10,767 bases of DNA from CAZSTA01 sp964609495 [NCBI: uncultured bacterium] (GCA_964609495.1 CAZSTA010000124.1:1-10767); one strand, 5' to 3'. Shown: positions 1 to 6,910, counted from the stretch's first letter. Translations and numbers: made by a program. The notes: generated by a model from the sequence alone, not told the origin.

Positions 1-2891
1 AAGCTGAGCCTGGTAGCCCTCCCACCGCTCCTGTCAGGGGTGGAGCCAATATCGAATGGGTGAAGAACCTCCGAAACAGCTTACAGCAGATATTTCCTCC
101 CAATTATCCGACTAAGACGGAATTGGAGAGAGCTTTCCGTGAATTTCAATATATCCTAACTAAAGACCCCGGTGACGCCTCTGCACACGTGGGGATGGGC
201 GAAGCTTATGAGGATAGAGGGGAATTTGATAAGGCTCAAGAGGAATACCTAAACGCTTTGGAGATCGACCCTCAACTACCTAGCGCCTATAAGGGATTGG
301 CTGATATCTACGATCGTAAGGGAGAACATAAGAAGGCTGTTAGGTATTATTTGAAAGCGATCAATCTTTATCCTCAATATGCGGAAGCACATCTCGGCTT
401 AGCCGCAAGCTATTACTGGCAAGGTGATATGGACAAAGCTAGGGAGGAACTCGAGGAGACGCTCAAGCAGAAAGCCAAACCAGAGACGATAAAATTCGCC
501 TATTGGAGTCTGGGAAATATTGAGAGGGTCAAGCAAAATTATGAAGAGGCTATAAACTTCTATAACAAGGTTTTAGAGCTCGATCCCAATTTTGTGGATG
601 CTCATATTGTAATAGCCACTGTCTATTCAATTCAGGGGGAGGTAATCAATGCTATATATGAGTATCAAGAAGCTATAAAGCTCGATCCAGATAACATAGA
701 ACCCTATAACTCGCTAGGCAGGATATATAGGAGTATGGGAAAGTATGAAGCGACTAGGAAGATATATGGGGAGCTTTTGGATATCGTCCAGAGCGATTCT
801 GAAAAGGCAGATATTCACCTTAATTTAGGGCGATTATACGATGCCCTGGGTAAAGTAGAGCAAGCGATCGAGGAGTATGAACATAGCCTCAAATTAAAAC
901 CCGATAATGGGCTCATTTACAAGCTACTTGGTGAGGATCTTTATCGGCTAGATCGCTACCAGGAGGCTATAACAAATTATCAGAGAGCTATCTTCCTAGA
1001 TCCTAAATATGCTGAGGCTTATGGAGGGTTAGGGGAGGTTTATCTCGCTCGAGGTGAGCTGGAGAAAGCGGAGAAGGAATTATTAAAGGCGATAGAATTA
1101 GCCCCCTCCGATTCTCGATATCATAGCAACTTAAAAGAGGTATATCAGAAGCTGGGGAAGGAAGAGGAAGCCCAAAGGGAGTCTCAGATAGTAGAAGATC
1201 TGGAGAGACAGGTGCTGGAGGAACTTATATCTCCCAGCACTGCCTGGGAGTATGAGCGTCTGGGATTAGCTTATAAATCTATGAGAGATGAGGATAAGGC
1301 GCTGGAGAGCTTTCAGAAGAGTCTGGAATTAAATCCCAGCAACGCCGAAGTGCATAAATACCTAGGAGATATATACTCAGAGAGAAAAGATGAAGAGAAG
1401 GCAAAGGAATCGTATCAGAGAGCCATAGCCTTGAATACCAATTATGCCGATGTTTATTACTCCCTAGGAAATATCTATCGGTCTGAGAGGAATTTAGATA
1501 AAGCTATCGAGGCTTATAAGAGAGCGATCTCCTTAGATCCCAATAATAGCCTTACCTACTACTCCTTAGCCTCGATCTATGGAGATCGAGGGGAGGTAGA
1601 TCTAGCTATTCAGGAACTGGGGAAGGCGATTCTTCTCTCCTCGGAGGAGGATATAAATACCGCTTGGTATCATTGGTATCTGGGATTGATGCTGGAGAAG
1701 AAGGGGGAATTAAACAAAGCCACCACCTCCTATCGGGAAGCTATCGAGCTCAATCCTAAGGAAGGGGGTTTTCATTGGTCGTTAGCTCAAGCCTATCTGG
1801 ATCAAGGGGAGATAGACAAGGCGATAACTGAATACAACAAGGCGATATCTCTAAATCCCAACGATGGTTCTTATCATTACTTTCTAGCCCTGGCTTATGA
1901 GAAGAAGAATGATTTAGAAGCCGCGATCGAAGAGCTACAGATATCGACTGAATTGGAGGAGAAAAACGGCAATCTGGAGGATGCCGCTATATCTTGGGGA
2001 GAGATAGGTAGGATCTGGAAGCTGAGGGGCGAAACTGATAGAGCGATCCAAGCTTATAAGAAGGCGATCTCCTTAGTTCCTCAGATGAGGATGCAACACT
2101 CCTCCTTGGGATATATCTATCAAGATCAAGGGAATCTACTTGATGCCTTGCAAGAATTTAAGACCGCGGTTGAGTTACCACTTGACGAATTCTCAGATCC
2201 AGTCGCAGATTATCGCTCTCTCGCTCTCATATACTTCCAGTTGGGCAGGGCCGAGGAGGCAATTGAAGCTTATAATCAAGCCCTAGCTCTAGATCCAAAC
2301 GATGGTCTCAGTTGTTTGGGGATAGGTATAGCCTACTATGAAAATGGGCAACTGGAAAAAGCTGTTGAGAAGTTAGAGAAAGCCGCTCAAATATTTGAAG
2401 GCGATCCCACTATGGAGGCTTTAGCTCACGGCTCTTTAGGAGATATATACTCCCTAGAGAGGGCTCTCGAGATGGCGAAGAGATCTTATAAGAAAGCTTT
2501 GGAATTGATTCCCAGCGATGGGATGTATCACTTCGGCTTGGGAACGGTATATCTAAGGGAAGGAGATGAGAAGGAAGCTAGAGAGAAACGCAATATGGCT
2601 ACGATTCTTTTCAAGGAGAGACCAGAGACGCTCATCCAGTCATATCAGACCTTATTATCCTATCGAGGAGAGAAGCTTTTGAACGATTATGAGAGGTTAT
2701 TCCAAGAGGTTATAAAGCTTGAGCCCGCAAATGGGATAGCTCGAATGTTACTAGGGGCTATAGAATTTAATAAAGGCGATTATGAGAAAGCTAAAAAGCA
2801 ATTGGAACTTTCCCTGCTTATCGTGTCCGCTAATCCACATCTCAAGGATCTGATCGAGGGAACATTATCACAGTTGAAGTCCTATGAATAG
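1..2891 (+). CDS. Large TPR-repeat scaffold protein, 5' end outside the window
   Basis: This protein is almost entirely tetratricopeptide repeats. I count about 25 units of roughly 34 residues, with the recurring pattern Y-x-x-L-G-x-x-Y, then G-x-x-x-x-A, then a repeat-ending AI-x-L-D/N-P. TPR arrays form superhelical surfaces for protein-protein contacts; no catalytic domain, signal peptide or membrane segment is visible in this part. The first possible start is GTG at 60, but it has no well-spaced Shine-Dalgarno, and the frame is open leftwards to base 3, encoding a Pro/Gly-rich linker-like stretch (PGSPPTAP). I therefore read it as the C-terminal part of a longer protein; the missing N-terminus could carry a kinase, cyclase or other domain. 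From GTG 60 the visible part is 943 residues. The stop overlaps the response regulator start by 8 bases, so the two are probably translationally coupled and functionally linked. The TPR call is certain; the role is unknown. Confidence 0.9.
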   Translation, partial: AEPGSPPTAPVRGGANIEWVKNLRNSLQQIFPPNYPTKTELERAFREFQYILTKDPGDASAHVGMGEAYEDRGEFDKAQEEYLNALEIDPQLPSAYKGLADIYDRKGEHKKAVRYYLKAINLYPQYAEAHLGLAASYYWQGDMDKAREELEETLKQKAKPETIKFAYWSLGNIERVKQNYEEAINFYNKVLELDPNFVDAHIVIATVYSIQGEVINAIYEYQEAIKLDPDNIEPYNSLGRIYRSMGKYEATRKIYGELLDIVQSDSEKADIHLNLGRLYDALGKVEQAIEEYEHSLKLKPDNGLIYKLLGEDLYRLDRYQEAITNYQRAIFLDPKYAEAYGGLGEVYLARGELEKAEKELLKAIELAPSDSRYHSNLKEVYQKLGKEEEAQRESQIVEDLERQVLEELISPSTAWEYERLGLAYKSMRDEDKALESFQKSLELNPSNAEVHKYLGDIYSERKDEEKAKESYQRAIALNTNYADVYYSLGNIYRSERNLDKAIEAYKRAISLDPNNSLTYYSLASIYGDRGEVDLAIQELGKAILLSSEEDINTAWYHWYLGLMLEKKGELNKATTSYREAIELNPKEGGFHWSLAQAYLDQGEIDKAITEYNKAISLNPNDGSYHYFLALAYEKKNDLEAAIEELQISTELEEKNGNLEDAAISWGEIGRIWKLRGETDRAIQAYKKAISLVPQMRMQHSSLGYIYQDQGNLLDALQEFKTAVELPLDEFSDPVADYRSLALIYFQLGRAEEAIEAYNQALALDPNDGLSCLGIGIAYYENGQLEKAVEKLEKAAQIFEGDPTMEALAHGSLGDIYSLERALEMAKRSYKKALELIPSDGMYHFGLGTVYLREGDEKEAREKRNMATILFKERPETLIQSYQTLLSYRGEKLLNDYERLFQEVIKLEPANGIARMLLGAIEFNKGDYEKAKKQLELSLLIVSANPHLKDLIEGTLSQLKSYE

Positions 2892-3555
2892 TCGTATTCT
2901 GATTTTAAGTGACAACCCAGAGCTAAAGGAAAAGCTAAGAGCTAACTTAATGATGTTAGGTTATGAAGTATCATTAACTACAGGTAGCGAGGTTAAAGAG
3001 GATCTATCTCAAGTGATGGAGGTAGATCTTATAGTTATAGATCCTGAACATCCTCAGATAGATGGATCTAGGTTATGTCAGATTATAAGATCTAAGGAAG
3101 ATCTTCGGGATATCCCTGTAATTGTGATGATGCAGGAAAAAGAGCTGATAAGATTCGACTTTTCGCTAGGAATAAGCGATTTTATCCTCAAACCTTTGAG
3201 TATCGATGAACTTGAAGGGAGAATTAGGCAGGCTTTAAGGCGAGAAAATAAGAGGGATAAGAGCGAAGTCATTAGAGTAGGTGAATTGGTGATAGATCCT
3301 ATTAACTATGAGGTCACTATAAGAGGTAAAATAGTTGATCTTACTCTCAAAGAGTATGAATTACTCAAATTTTTAGCTCTGAATAAGGGAAGAGTCTTTA
3401 GTCGAGAGGAACTTCTGGAGCGAGTATGGGGCTTCGATTACTTTGGAGGGACGAGAACAGTTGATGTTCACATAAGACGTCTGAGAGCTAAGTTAGAAAG
3501 CGAGGAGAGTTTGATAGATACGATCAGGGGAGTAGGATATAGGGTGAACGGGTAA
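2884..3555 (+). CDS. OmpR/PhoB-family response regulator with atypical receiver
   Basis: This 223-residue protein has a receiver domain (about 4-118) followed by a winged-helix DNA-binding domain (about 130-222). The C-terminal half shows the Trans_reg_C pattern: LTLKEYELL, then the recognition helix region TRTVDVHIRRLRAKL, then IRGVGYR. The receiver keeps the expected phospho-acceptor D53 (in DLIVID), one acidic-pocket residue (D10) and the switch lysine K103 followed by P104. However, the usual first acidic residue is S9, and the usual Thr/Ser at the end of beta-4 is M83. Phosphotransfer or signal propagation may therefore be weakened or altered. The ATG at 2884 lies inside the end of the TPR gene with no strong ribosome binding site, which fits translational coupling. 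No histidine kinase is present in the window; the input may come from the upstream part of the TPR protein or from elsewhere. The family is certain; the target genes are unknown. Confidence 0.93.
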   Translation: MNSRILILSDNPELKEKLRANLMMLGYEVSLTTGSEVKEDLSQVMEVDLIVIDPEHPQIDGSRLCQIIRSKEDLRDIPVIVMMQEKELIRFDFSLGISDFILKPLSIDELEGRIRQALRRENKRDKSEVIRVGELVIDPINYEVTIRGKIVDLTLKEYELLKFLALNKGRVFSREELLERVWGFDYFGGTRTVDVHIRRLRAKLESEESLIDTIRGVGYRVNG

Positions 3556-4119
3556 TTAATATCTTTCAAGAAATTTGTCGATTATCTCTTGGGGCAATTC
3601 ATCTCTATTAGAAGGATCCACTGGGAGAACGACACTTTGCCCAGAAAGATACTTACCTACAACATCTACCAATTCTGGACGTATAACTATTAAGGCTATG
3701 AGGAATTCTCCCTTATCTAGCACCTCCTTCCAGTTGACGAATCCCCTCCCCTGCTCTAGCTCTAAAGGGCCGATCTCGTCGATAATTAGAATAGTAGAGG
3801 GAAACTCCCCCTCCTCTCCACATTTCTTATCGATACAAGTGGCTCTGGAGAGTAACCTTCTGCCCCACTCCAGAGCCGCTTCGGAGAAGCTATATCTACC
3901 TTGTCTAGGCCCAGGGAGATCTTCGTCAACTCTAGCTAAGATCTTCCTCTCTCCACTATATAAGTCTATGATCTCAATCCCTATCTCATTTCCTTCCTTA
4001 AAGATGGCGGGAGATATAAAGCCTTTACAGAGATAGCCCCTCCGTCCTACTAACTCACATAATTTTCGACAGATGACGGTCTTACCTACTCCTCGCTCGC
4101 CAGTTAAGATCACAATCAA
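3556..4119 (-). CDS. THEP1-like nucleoside-triphosphatase (NTPase_1 family)
   Basis: This is a small P-loop NTPase. From the TTG at 4119 it is 187 residues, the usual size of the family. A Walker A motif GERGVGKT sits at residues 7-14, and a Walker B-like ILIIDEIGPLEL begins near residue 110, with the DEIGPLE signature typical of THEP1 proteins. Members hydrolyse NTPs in vitro; the physiological substrate is unsettled, and a nucleic-acid or nucleotide-linked role is only suspected. I prefer the TTG because an AGGAGG (4126-4131, minus sense) lies six bases before it and the P-loop then starts right at the N-terminus, as in relatives. A longer frame from ATG at 4200 would translate through a perfect 14-bp inverted repeat and has no plausible N-terminal domain. 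The gene follows glnA on the same strand after 98 bases, and its stop abuts the response regulator stop head-on. Confidence 0.85.
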   Translation of the reverse strand: MIVILTGERGVGKTVICRKLCELVGRRGYLCKGFISPAIFKEGNEIGIEIIDLYSGERKILARVDEDLPGPRQGRYSFSEAALEWGRRLLSRATCIDKKCGEEGEFPSTILIIDEIGPLELEQGRGFVNWKEVLDKGEFLIALIVIRPELVDVVGKYLSGQSVVLPVDPSNRDELPQEIIDKFLERY

Positions 4120-4125
4120 TATCTT

Positions 4126-4131
4126 CCTCCT
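4126..4131 (-). promoter_or_regulatory. Ribosome binding site deciding the THEP1 start
   Basis: AGGAGG on the minus strand, six bases before TTG 4119. Neither the ATG at 4200 nor the one at 4197 has a comparable site, so this supports the shorter protein. Confidence 0.7.
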
Positions 4132-4139
4132 CGCTAAAT

Positions 4140-4174
4140 AAACTGTGATCGTCGGGGTTTGACGATCACAGTTT
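4140..4174 (-). terminator. 14-bp perfect hairpin between glnA and the THEP1 gene
   Basis: A perfect inverted repeat, 14 bp per arm (AAACTGTGATCGTC and its complement) around a 7-base loop (4154-4160). It lies 43 bases after the glnA stop and just before the ribosome binding site of the NTPase gene. On the minus strand it is followed by ATTTAGC, with only a short T-rich stretch, so it is a weak or partial terminator, or an RNA-processing or stability element. It could let glnA be expressed more than the downstream gene. An operator role cannot be excluded. Confidence 0.6.
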
Positions 4175-4217
4175 GAGGTGAGGTGTAACAGTAACATCAA
4201 CCTATATCTGTAATCTA

Positions 4218-5555
4218 CTAGAGAGTTGGAAGATAACGATCTAGCTCATATCCAGTGACCTGAGATCTATAGTCCTCCCACTCTATCTTCTTGTTTTCAA
4301 TGAGTGAGTAGAATACATGATCTCCCAGGGTCTTCCTCACTAACTCGCTGCTCTCAGCCACCTCGATTGCCTCTACAAGGCTACCAGGGAGAGTTGCTAT
4401 TCCCCTCTCTGCTCTTTCCTCCTCCGTCATCTCATATACATTCTCCTTAATTGGCTCTCTTAGCTCATAACCCTTCTCAACTCCCTCTAGGCCAGCAGCC
4501 AGCATAACCGCAAAGGCGAGGTAGGGATTACAAGCAGGATCGGGAGCGCGATACTCAACTCTAGTAGCTTTCTCCCGTCCAGGTTTATATACGGGGACCC
4601 TTATTAAATCCGATCTGTTGCGTTGAGCCCAGGAGATATACACTGGAGCCTCATAACCAGGCACCAATCTCTTGTAGGAGTTGACCCACTGATTTGTGAT
4701 CAGGGTTATCTCTGGAGCGTGCTTTAATAAACCAGCTATATACCCCTTTCCGACTTCGGAAAGATGATATTTGTCCTTAGGATCGAAGAAAGCATTCCTA
4801 TCACCCTTGAAGAGAGATTGATGAGTATGCATTCCGCTTCCATTCTCCCCGAAGAAGGGCTTGGGCATAAAGGTAGCATGACAGTTATGTTTAAGTGCCA
4901 CCTCTTTAACTACCAGACGATAGGTCATTGCGCTATCCGCCATCGTCAGGGCATCGGTATATCTTAAATCGATCTCATGCTGGCTAGGAGCCACTTCGTG
5001 GTGGCTATACTCCACGCCTATCCCCATATCCTCTAAGATTAGAACGGTCTCCCTTCTCAAATCGCTAGCTACATCCAGAGGAGTCAAGTCGAAATAGCCA
5101 CCTTGATCTAAGCCCTCCATATTGTCTGGAGAACTGCTCTTAACATAGAAATACTCTAGCTCAGGTCCTACATAGTAGGTATAGCCCATATCCGCGGCTC
5201 TTTTCAAAGTTCTCTTCAGAACCCAACGCGGATCCCCCTCATGAGAGCTACCATCTGGCTCTAAGATGTCGCAGAACATCCTCGCTACCGCACTATGCTC
5301 TCTGGGACGCCAGGGGAGGATCTGGAAGGTATTGGGGTCGGGCATAGCGATCATATCGCTCTCATCTATCCTCGCGAATCCCTCGATCGAGGACCCATCA
5401 AATCCCATCCCCTCCTCTAAAGCTTCCTCTAACTCCTCATAGGTGATAGCGAAGCTCTTGAGGAATCCTAAAATATCGGTAAACCACATTCTGATGAACT
5501 TTACGTCCCTTTCCTTCGCCATTTTCAGGACATATTCTTTATCCTTCTTTTCCAT
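4218..5555 (-). CDS. glnA: Glutamine synthetase, type I-alpha
   Basis: This cytoplasmic enzyme makes glutamine from glutamate, ammonia and ATP, the main entry of ammonium into biomass, and forms dodecamers. At 445 residues it has the GSI-alpha length. Visible landmarks are FDGSSIEGF (52-60), the metal-binding glutamates in PELEYF (131-136) and HHEVAPSQHE (185-194), the ATP/glutamate site NGSGMH (238-243), NSYKRLVPGYEAP, and NPYLAF near the C-terminus. It lacks the insertion and adenylylation segment of the E. coli GSI-beta form. R62, placed exactly as the feedback-sensing arginine of the Bacillus enzyme, is present (FARIDES). I therefore infer control by glutamine feedback rather than by adenylylation. 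ATG 5555 is preceded by AAGGAGG at good spacing. A minus-strand promoter lies about 80-110 bases upstream, and the THEP1 gene follows. No GlnR or GlnK gene is in the window. Confidence 0.97.
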   Translation of the reverse strand: MEKKDKEYVLKMAKERDVKFIRMWFTDILGFLKSFAITYEELEEALEEGMGFDGSSIEGFARIDESDMIAMPDPNTFQILPWRPREHSAVARMFCDILEPDGSSHEGDPRWVLKRTLKRAADMGYTYYVGPELEYFYVKSSSPDNMEGLDQGGYFDLTPLDVASDLRRETVLILEDMGIGVEYSHHEVAPSQHEIDLRYTDALTMADSAMTYRLVVKEVALKHNCHATFMPKPFFGENGSGMHTHQSLFKGDRNAFFDPKDKYHLSEVGKGYIAGLLKHAPEITLITNQWVNSYKRLVPGYEAPVYISWAQRNRSDLIRVPVYKPGREKATRVEYRAPDPACNPYLAFAVMLAAGLEGVEKGYELREPIKENVYEMTEEERAERGIATLPGSLVEAIEVAESSELVRKTLGDHVFYSLIENKKIEWEDYRSQVTGYELDRYLPTL

Positions 5556-5561
5556 ATTCGG

Positions 5562-5567
5562 CCTCCT
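5562..5567 (-). promoter_or_regulatory. glnA ribosome binding site
   Basis: AGGAGG on the minus strand, six bases before the ATG at 5555. It fixes the start of glnA. Confidence 0.75.
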
Positions 5568-5636
5568 TATCAGATTTTCTCCTTACTTTTCTTTTAAGAA
5601 CTATTAATTCTTCCCAAATAGAACTGTTTAAATTAT

Positions 5637-5665
5637 ATCATACTTTTGTTTCAAGAATGTTTCAA
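5637..5665 (-). promoter_or_regulatory. Probable glnA promoter
   Basis: On the minus strand, TTGAAA (5665-5660) and TATGAT (5642-5637) are separated by exactly 17 bases. Transcription would start near 5630, giving a leader of about 75 bases. A TATAAT shifted by five bases (5637-5632) overlaps the -10 but has no -35 at proper spacing. The -35 lies inside one copy of an 8-bp direct repeat that may be an operator. Confidence 0.5.
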
Positions 5666-5666
5666 G
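5648..5666. repeat. 8-bp direct repeat across the glnA -35 region
   Basis: GTTTCAAG occurs at 5648-5655 and again at 5659-5666, 11 bases start to start, close to one turn of the helix. The second copy contains the -35 hexamer of the minus-strand glnA promoter. Same-face direct repeats of this kind are typical of sites for a dimeric or tandem-binding regulator. The sequence does not match the GlnR consensus (TGTnA-N7-TnACA), so the regulator is unknown. Confidence 0.45.
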
Positions 5667-5760
5667 GAGGTTAACTTTTTGTAAATTATTAAATCTTTTG
5701 ATAAGGATAGAATTATACAAGCCCTGGGCAAAATCGAACCTCAAATAAAATAAAAAACTC

Positions 5761-5789
5761 TTGACGAATCTAAGTTAAATTGGTATAAT
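5761..5789 (+). promoter_or_regulatory. Strong promoter upstream of the iron-uptake genes
   Basis: TTGACG (5761-5766), a 17-base spacer and a perfect TATAAT (5784-5789) preceded by TG in the extended -10 position. Predicted start of transcription is around 5796, at the left edge of a Fur-box-like dyad, so the promoter is well placed for repression. The first good downstream gene start is 6308, which would give a leader of about 500 bases. Confidence 0.62.
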
Positions 5790-5795
5790 CTGAAT

Positions 5796-5820
5796 GATAA
5801 TGAAAATGAATTTCAATATC
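5796..5820. promoter_or_regulatory. Fur-box-like metal operator
   Basis: A 25-base dyad centred on G5808: 10 of 12 positions are symmetric, with the core TGAAAAT-G-AATTTCA (7-1-7) and outer arms GATAA and ATATC. The first 19 bases match the classical Fur consensus GATAATGATAATCATTATC at 15 positions. It begins six bases after the -10 hexamer, so bound protein would block transcription. The nearby regulator is of the DtxR/MntR family, not Fur. The site is therefore either read by a Fur protein encoded elsewhere or is the target of this DtxR-FeoA protein. Confidence 0.55.
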
Positions 5821-6059
5821 AACATGAAGATCTGACTGGTATAATTGGATCTCCGTAGATCACAAAGATGAATAAGGGATAGGAATGGAATCAATAAGAC
5901 CGAAATAGGAGATAATATCAAAGTGAAGGGGGAAAAGAAGTAGTATTTGGTAGAGGATTAAACAATACTTGTGAAATTGAGGGATGAGGAATGTACCAGG
6001 AAATTGAGGAATTTGAAAGATCACTTCACACAGGAAATTATAAACTTGACTTTTGCGAT
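5821..6059. other. Unexplained purine-rich leader or intergenic stretch
   Basis: No convincing gene on either strand. On the plus strand every ATG is followed quickly by a stop. The frame of bases 5872-6063 reads as about 64 codons with two internal stops (near 5941 and 5959), which could be a decayed small gene but matches nothing I recognise. A short hairpin GATCT-CCGT-AGATC (5848-5861) and a second TGGTATAAT (5837-5845) without a -35 are present near the left end. A 68-codon minus-strand frame here has no ribosome binding site and looks like chance. Confidence 0.4.
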
Positions 6060-6088
6060 TTGACAAAGTGCGTGAGATATGATATAAG
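6060..6088 (+). promoter_or_regulatory. Second promoter ahead of the DtxR-FeoA gene
   Basis: TTGACA (6060-6065), a 17-base spacer and TATAAG (6083-6088). Transcription would start near 6095, leaving a leader of about 210 bases before the ATG at 6308. It carries no dyad like the one at 5796-5820, so it may provide iron-independent expression. Confidence 0.45.
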
Positions 6089-6295
6089 AGAGATGGAGTA
6101 GGTAGTGATACTCATAGTAGAATTTCCCTCGGTGGATGACAAAAGCAGCTCTTATACTCTCGCACCTTTTACTTGAAAGATAGAAGCGAATTCTTCTGGA
6201 AGAGCGGCTGTTTTACCTCGGCTTTAGCGCAGATTATTGGGAAAAGGGATAAAAATTATTCCCTTGGGAAGCTACTGAAAATACTTGATAATTAT

Positions 6296-6302
6296 AGGGG
6301 GG
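6296..6302 (+). promoter_or_regulatory. Ribosome binding site for the DtxR-FeoA gene
   Basis: AGGGGGG, five bases before ATG 6308, can pair with the anti-Shine-Dalgarno with one G-U wobble. The same G-rich form (GAGGGGGG, 7044-7051) precedes feoB, unlike the AGGAGG used by glnA and ahcY. It decides the start of the regulator. Confidence 0.6.
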
Positions 6303-6307
6303 TCAAT

Positions 6308-6910
6308 ATGCTCAAAGGATCCGACATTTTAAAAATAGTAAAAGAGGATATATTAAGAATACTAGGGGAGAGAAAAGAGAAGGTTTCACTGGAATCTATA
6401 GAAGCAGAAATTAAAGCTTCTAATTCTTTTGTATCTAAAGCGATTGAAGACCTTGAAAAAGAAAATCTGATATTGATTGAAAAAAATCTTGTTGGATTGA
6501 CAAAGATTGGACGAGATGAAGCAAAAGATATTGTTGAAAAGCATCTTGTTTTTGAAAATTATTTTAAGAGGACAAAAAATGAAGAGGAAGCCCATAAAGC
6601 GGCTCATATTATTGAGCATTATGTTTCTGAAGAAGTTATTAAGAATATAAAAGGATTATCTACATTTAAAGAAAGAGGGATTCCTCTAATAGAATTTAAA
6701 TTGGATAAAGAACTCTTAATTGCTGATATTGCTATTCCTGACAATGAACAATTTGAGAGAATAGTCAGCATGGGGATATTTCCAGGAGAGGAAATAAAGA
6801 TAATAAGTGAGATCCCGAATGGTATTATTGTTAAGATAAAAAATAAAAAATTTTTTCTGGATAAAGACCTAGCAAAAGGAATTAAAGTGTTGGAATATGA
6901 AAAGGCATAA
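6308..6910 (+). CDS. DtxR/MntR-family metal-dependent repressor fused to a FeoA domain
   Basis: From ATG 6308 the protein is 200 residues: winged helix (about 5-70), metal-binding and dimerisation helices (about 71-115) and a FeoA-like SH3 domain (about 125-198) containing MGIFPGEEIKII. The metal ligands line up with DtxR: H79 and E83 (ancillary site), H96, E103 and H104. The position of DtxR Cys102 is H100, and the N-terminal ligand region has E13/D14 where DtxR has Met10, which resembles manganese- or mixed-metal sensors. It should bind DNA when Fe(II) or Mn(II) is plentiful and shut off uptake; the FeoA part may also contact FeoB. The start is chosen from AGGGGGG (6296-6302), five bases upstream, and from homology beginning there. 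A 45-codon extension to TTG 6173 has no ribosome binding site and no known domain. feoB follows after 150 bases. Base composition is clearly AT-rich compared with glnA and ahcY. Confidence 0.88.
   Translation: MLKGSDILKIVKEDILRILGERKEKVSLESIEAEIKASNSFVSKAIEDLEKENLILIEKNLVGLTKIGRDEAKDIVEKHLVFENYFKRTKNEEEAHKAAHIIEHYVSEEVIKNIKGLSTFKERGIPLIEFKLDKELLIADIAIPDNEQFERIVSMGIFPGEEIKIISEIPNGIIVKIKNKKFFLDKDLAKGIKVLEYEKA

Noticed and set aside
3575-4036. 153-codon plus-strand frame opposite the THEP1 gene
   Set aside because: It lies wholly antisense to a clear P-loop NTPase and reads as low-complexity Ser/Pro-rich sequence with no family resemblance.
5860-6066. 68-codon minus-strand frame in the leader region
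   Set aside because: No ribosome binding site, no recognisable domain, and a biased hydrophobic composition expected from the complement of a purine-rich stretch.
6244-6265. AAGGGA/TCCCTT hairpin in the DtxR-FeoA leader
   Set aside because: Only six pairs with a 10-base loop; likely by chance in this sequence.
6173-6307. N-terminal extension of the DtxR-FeoA protein from TTG 6173
   Set aside because: No ribosome binding site before the TTG, no domain similarity in the 45 residues, and a good site exists before ATG 6308 where the winged helix begins.
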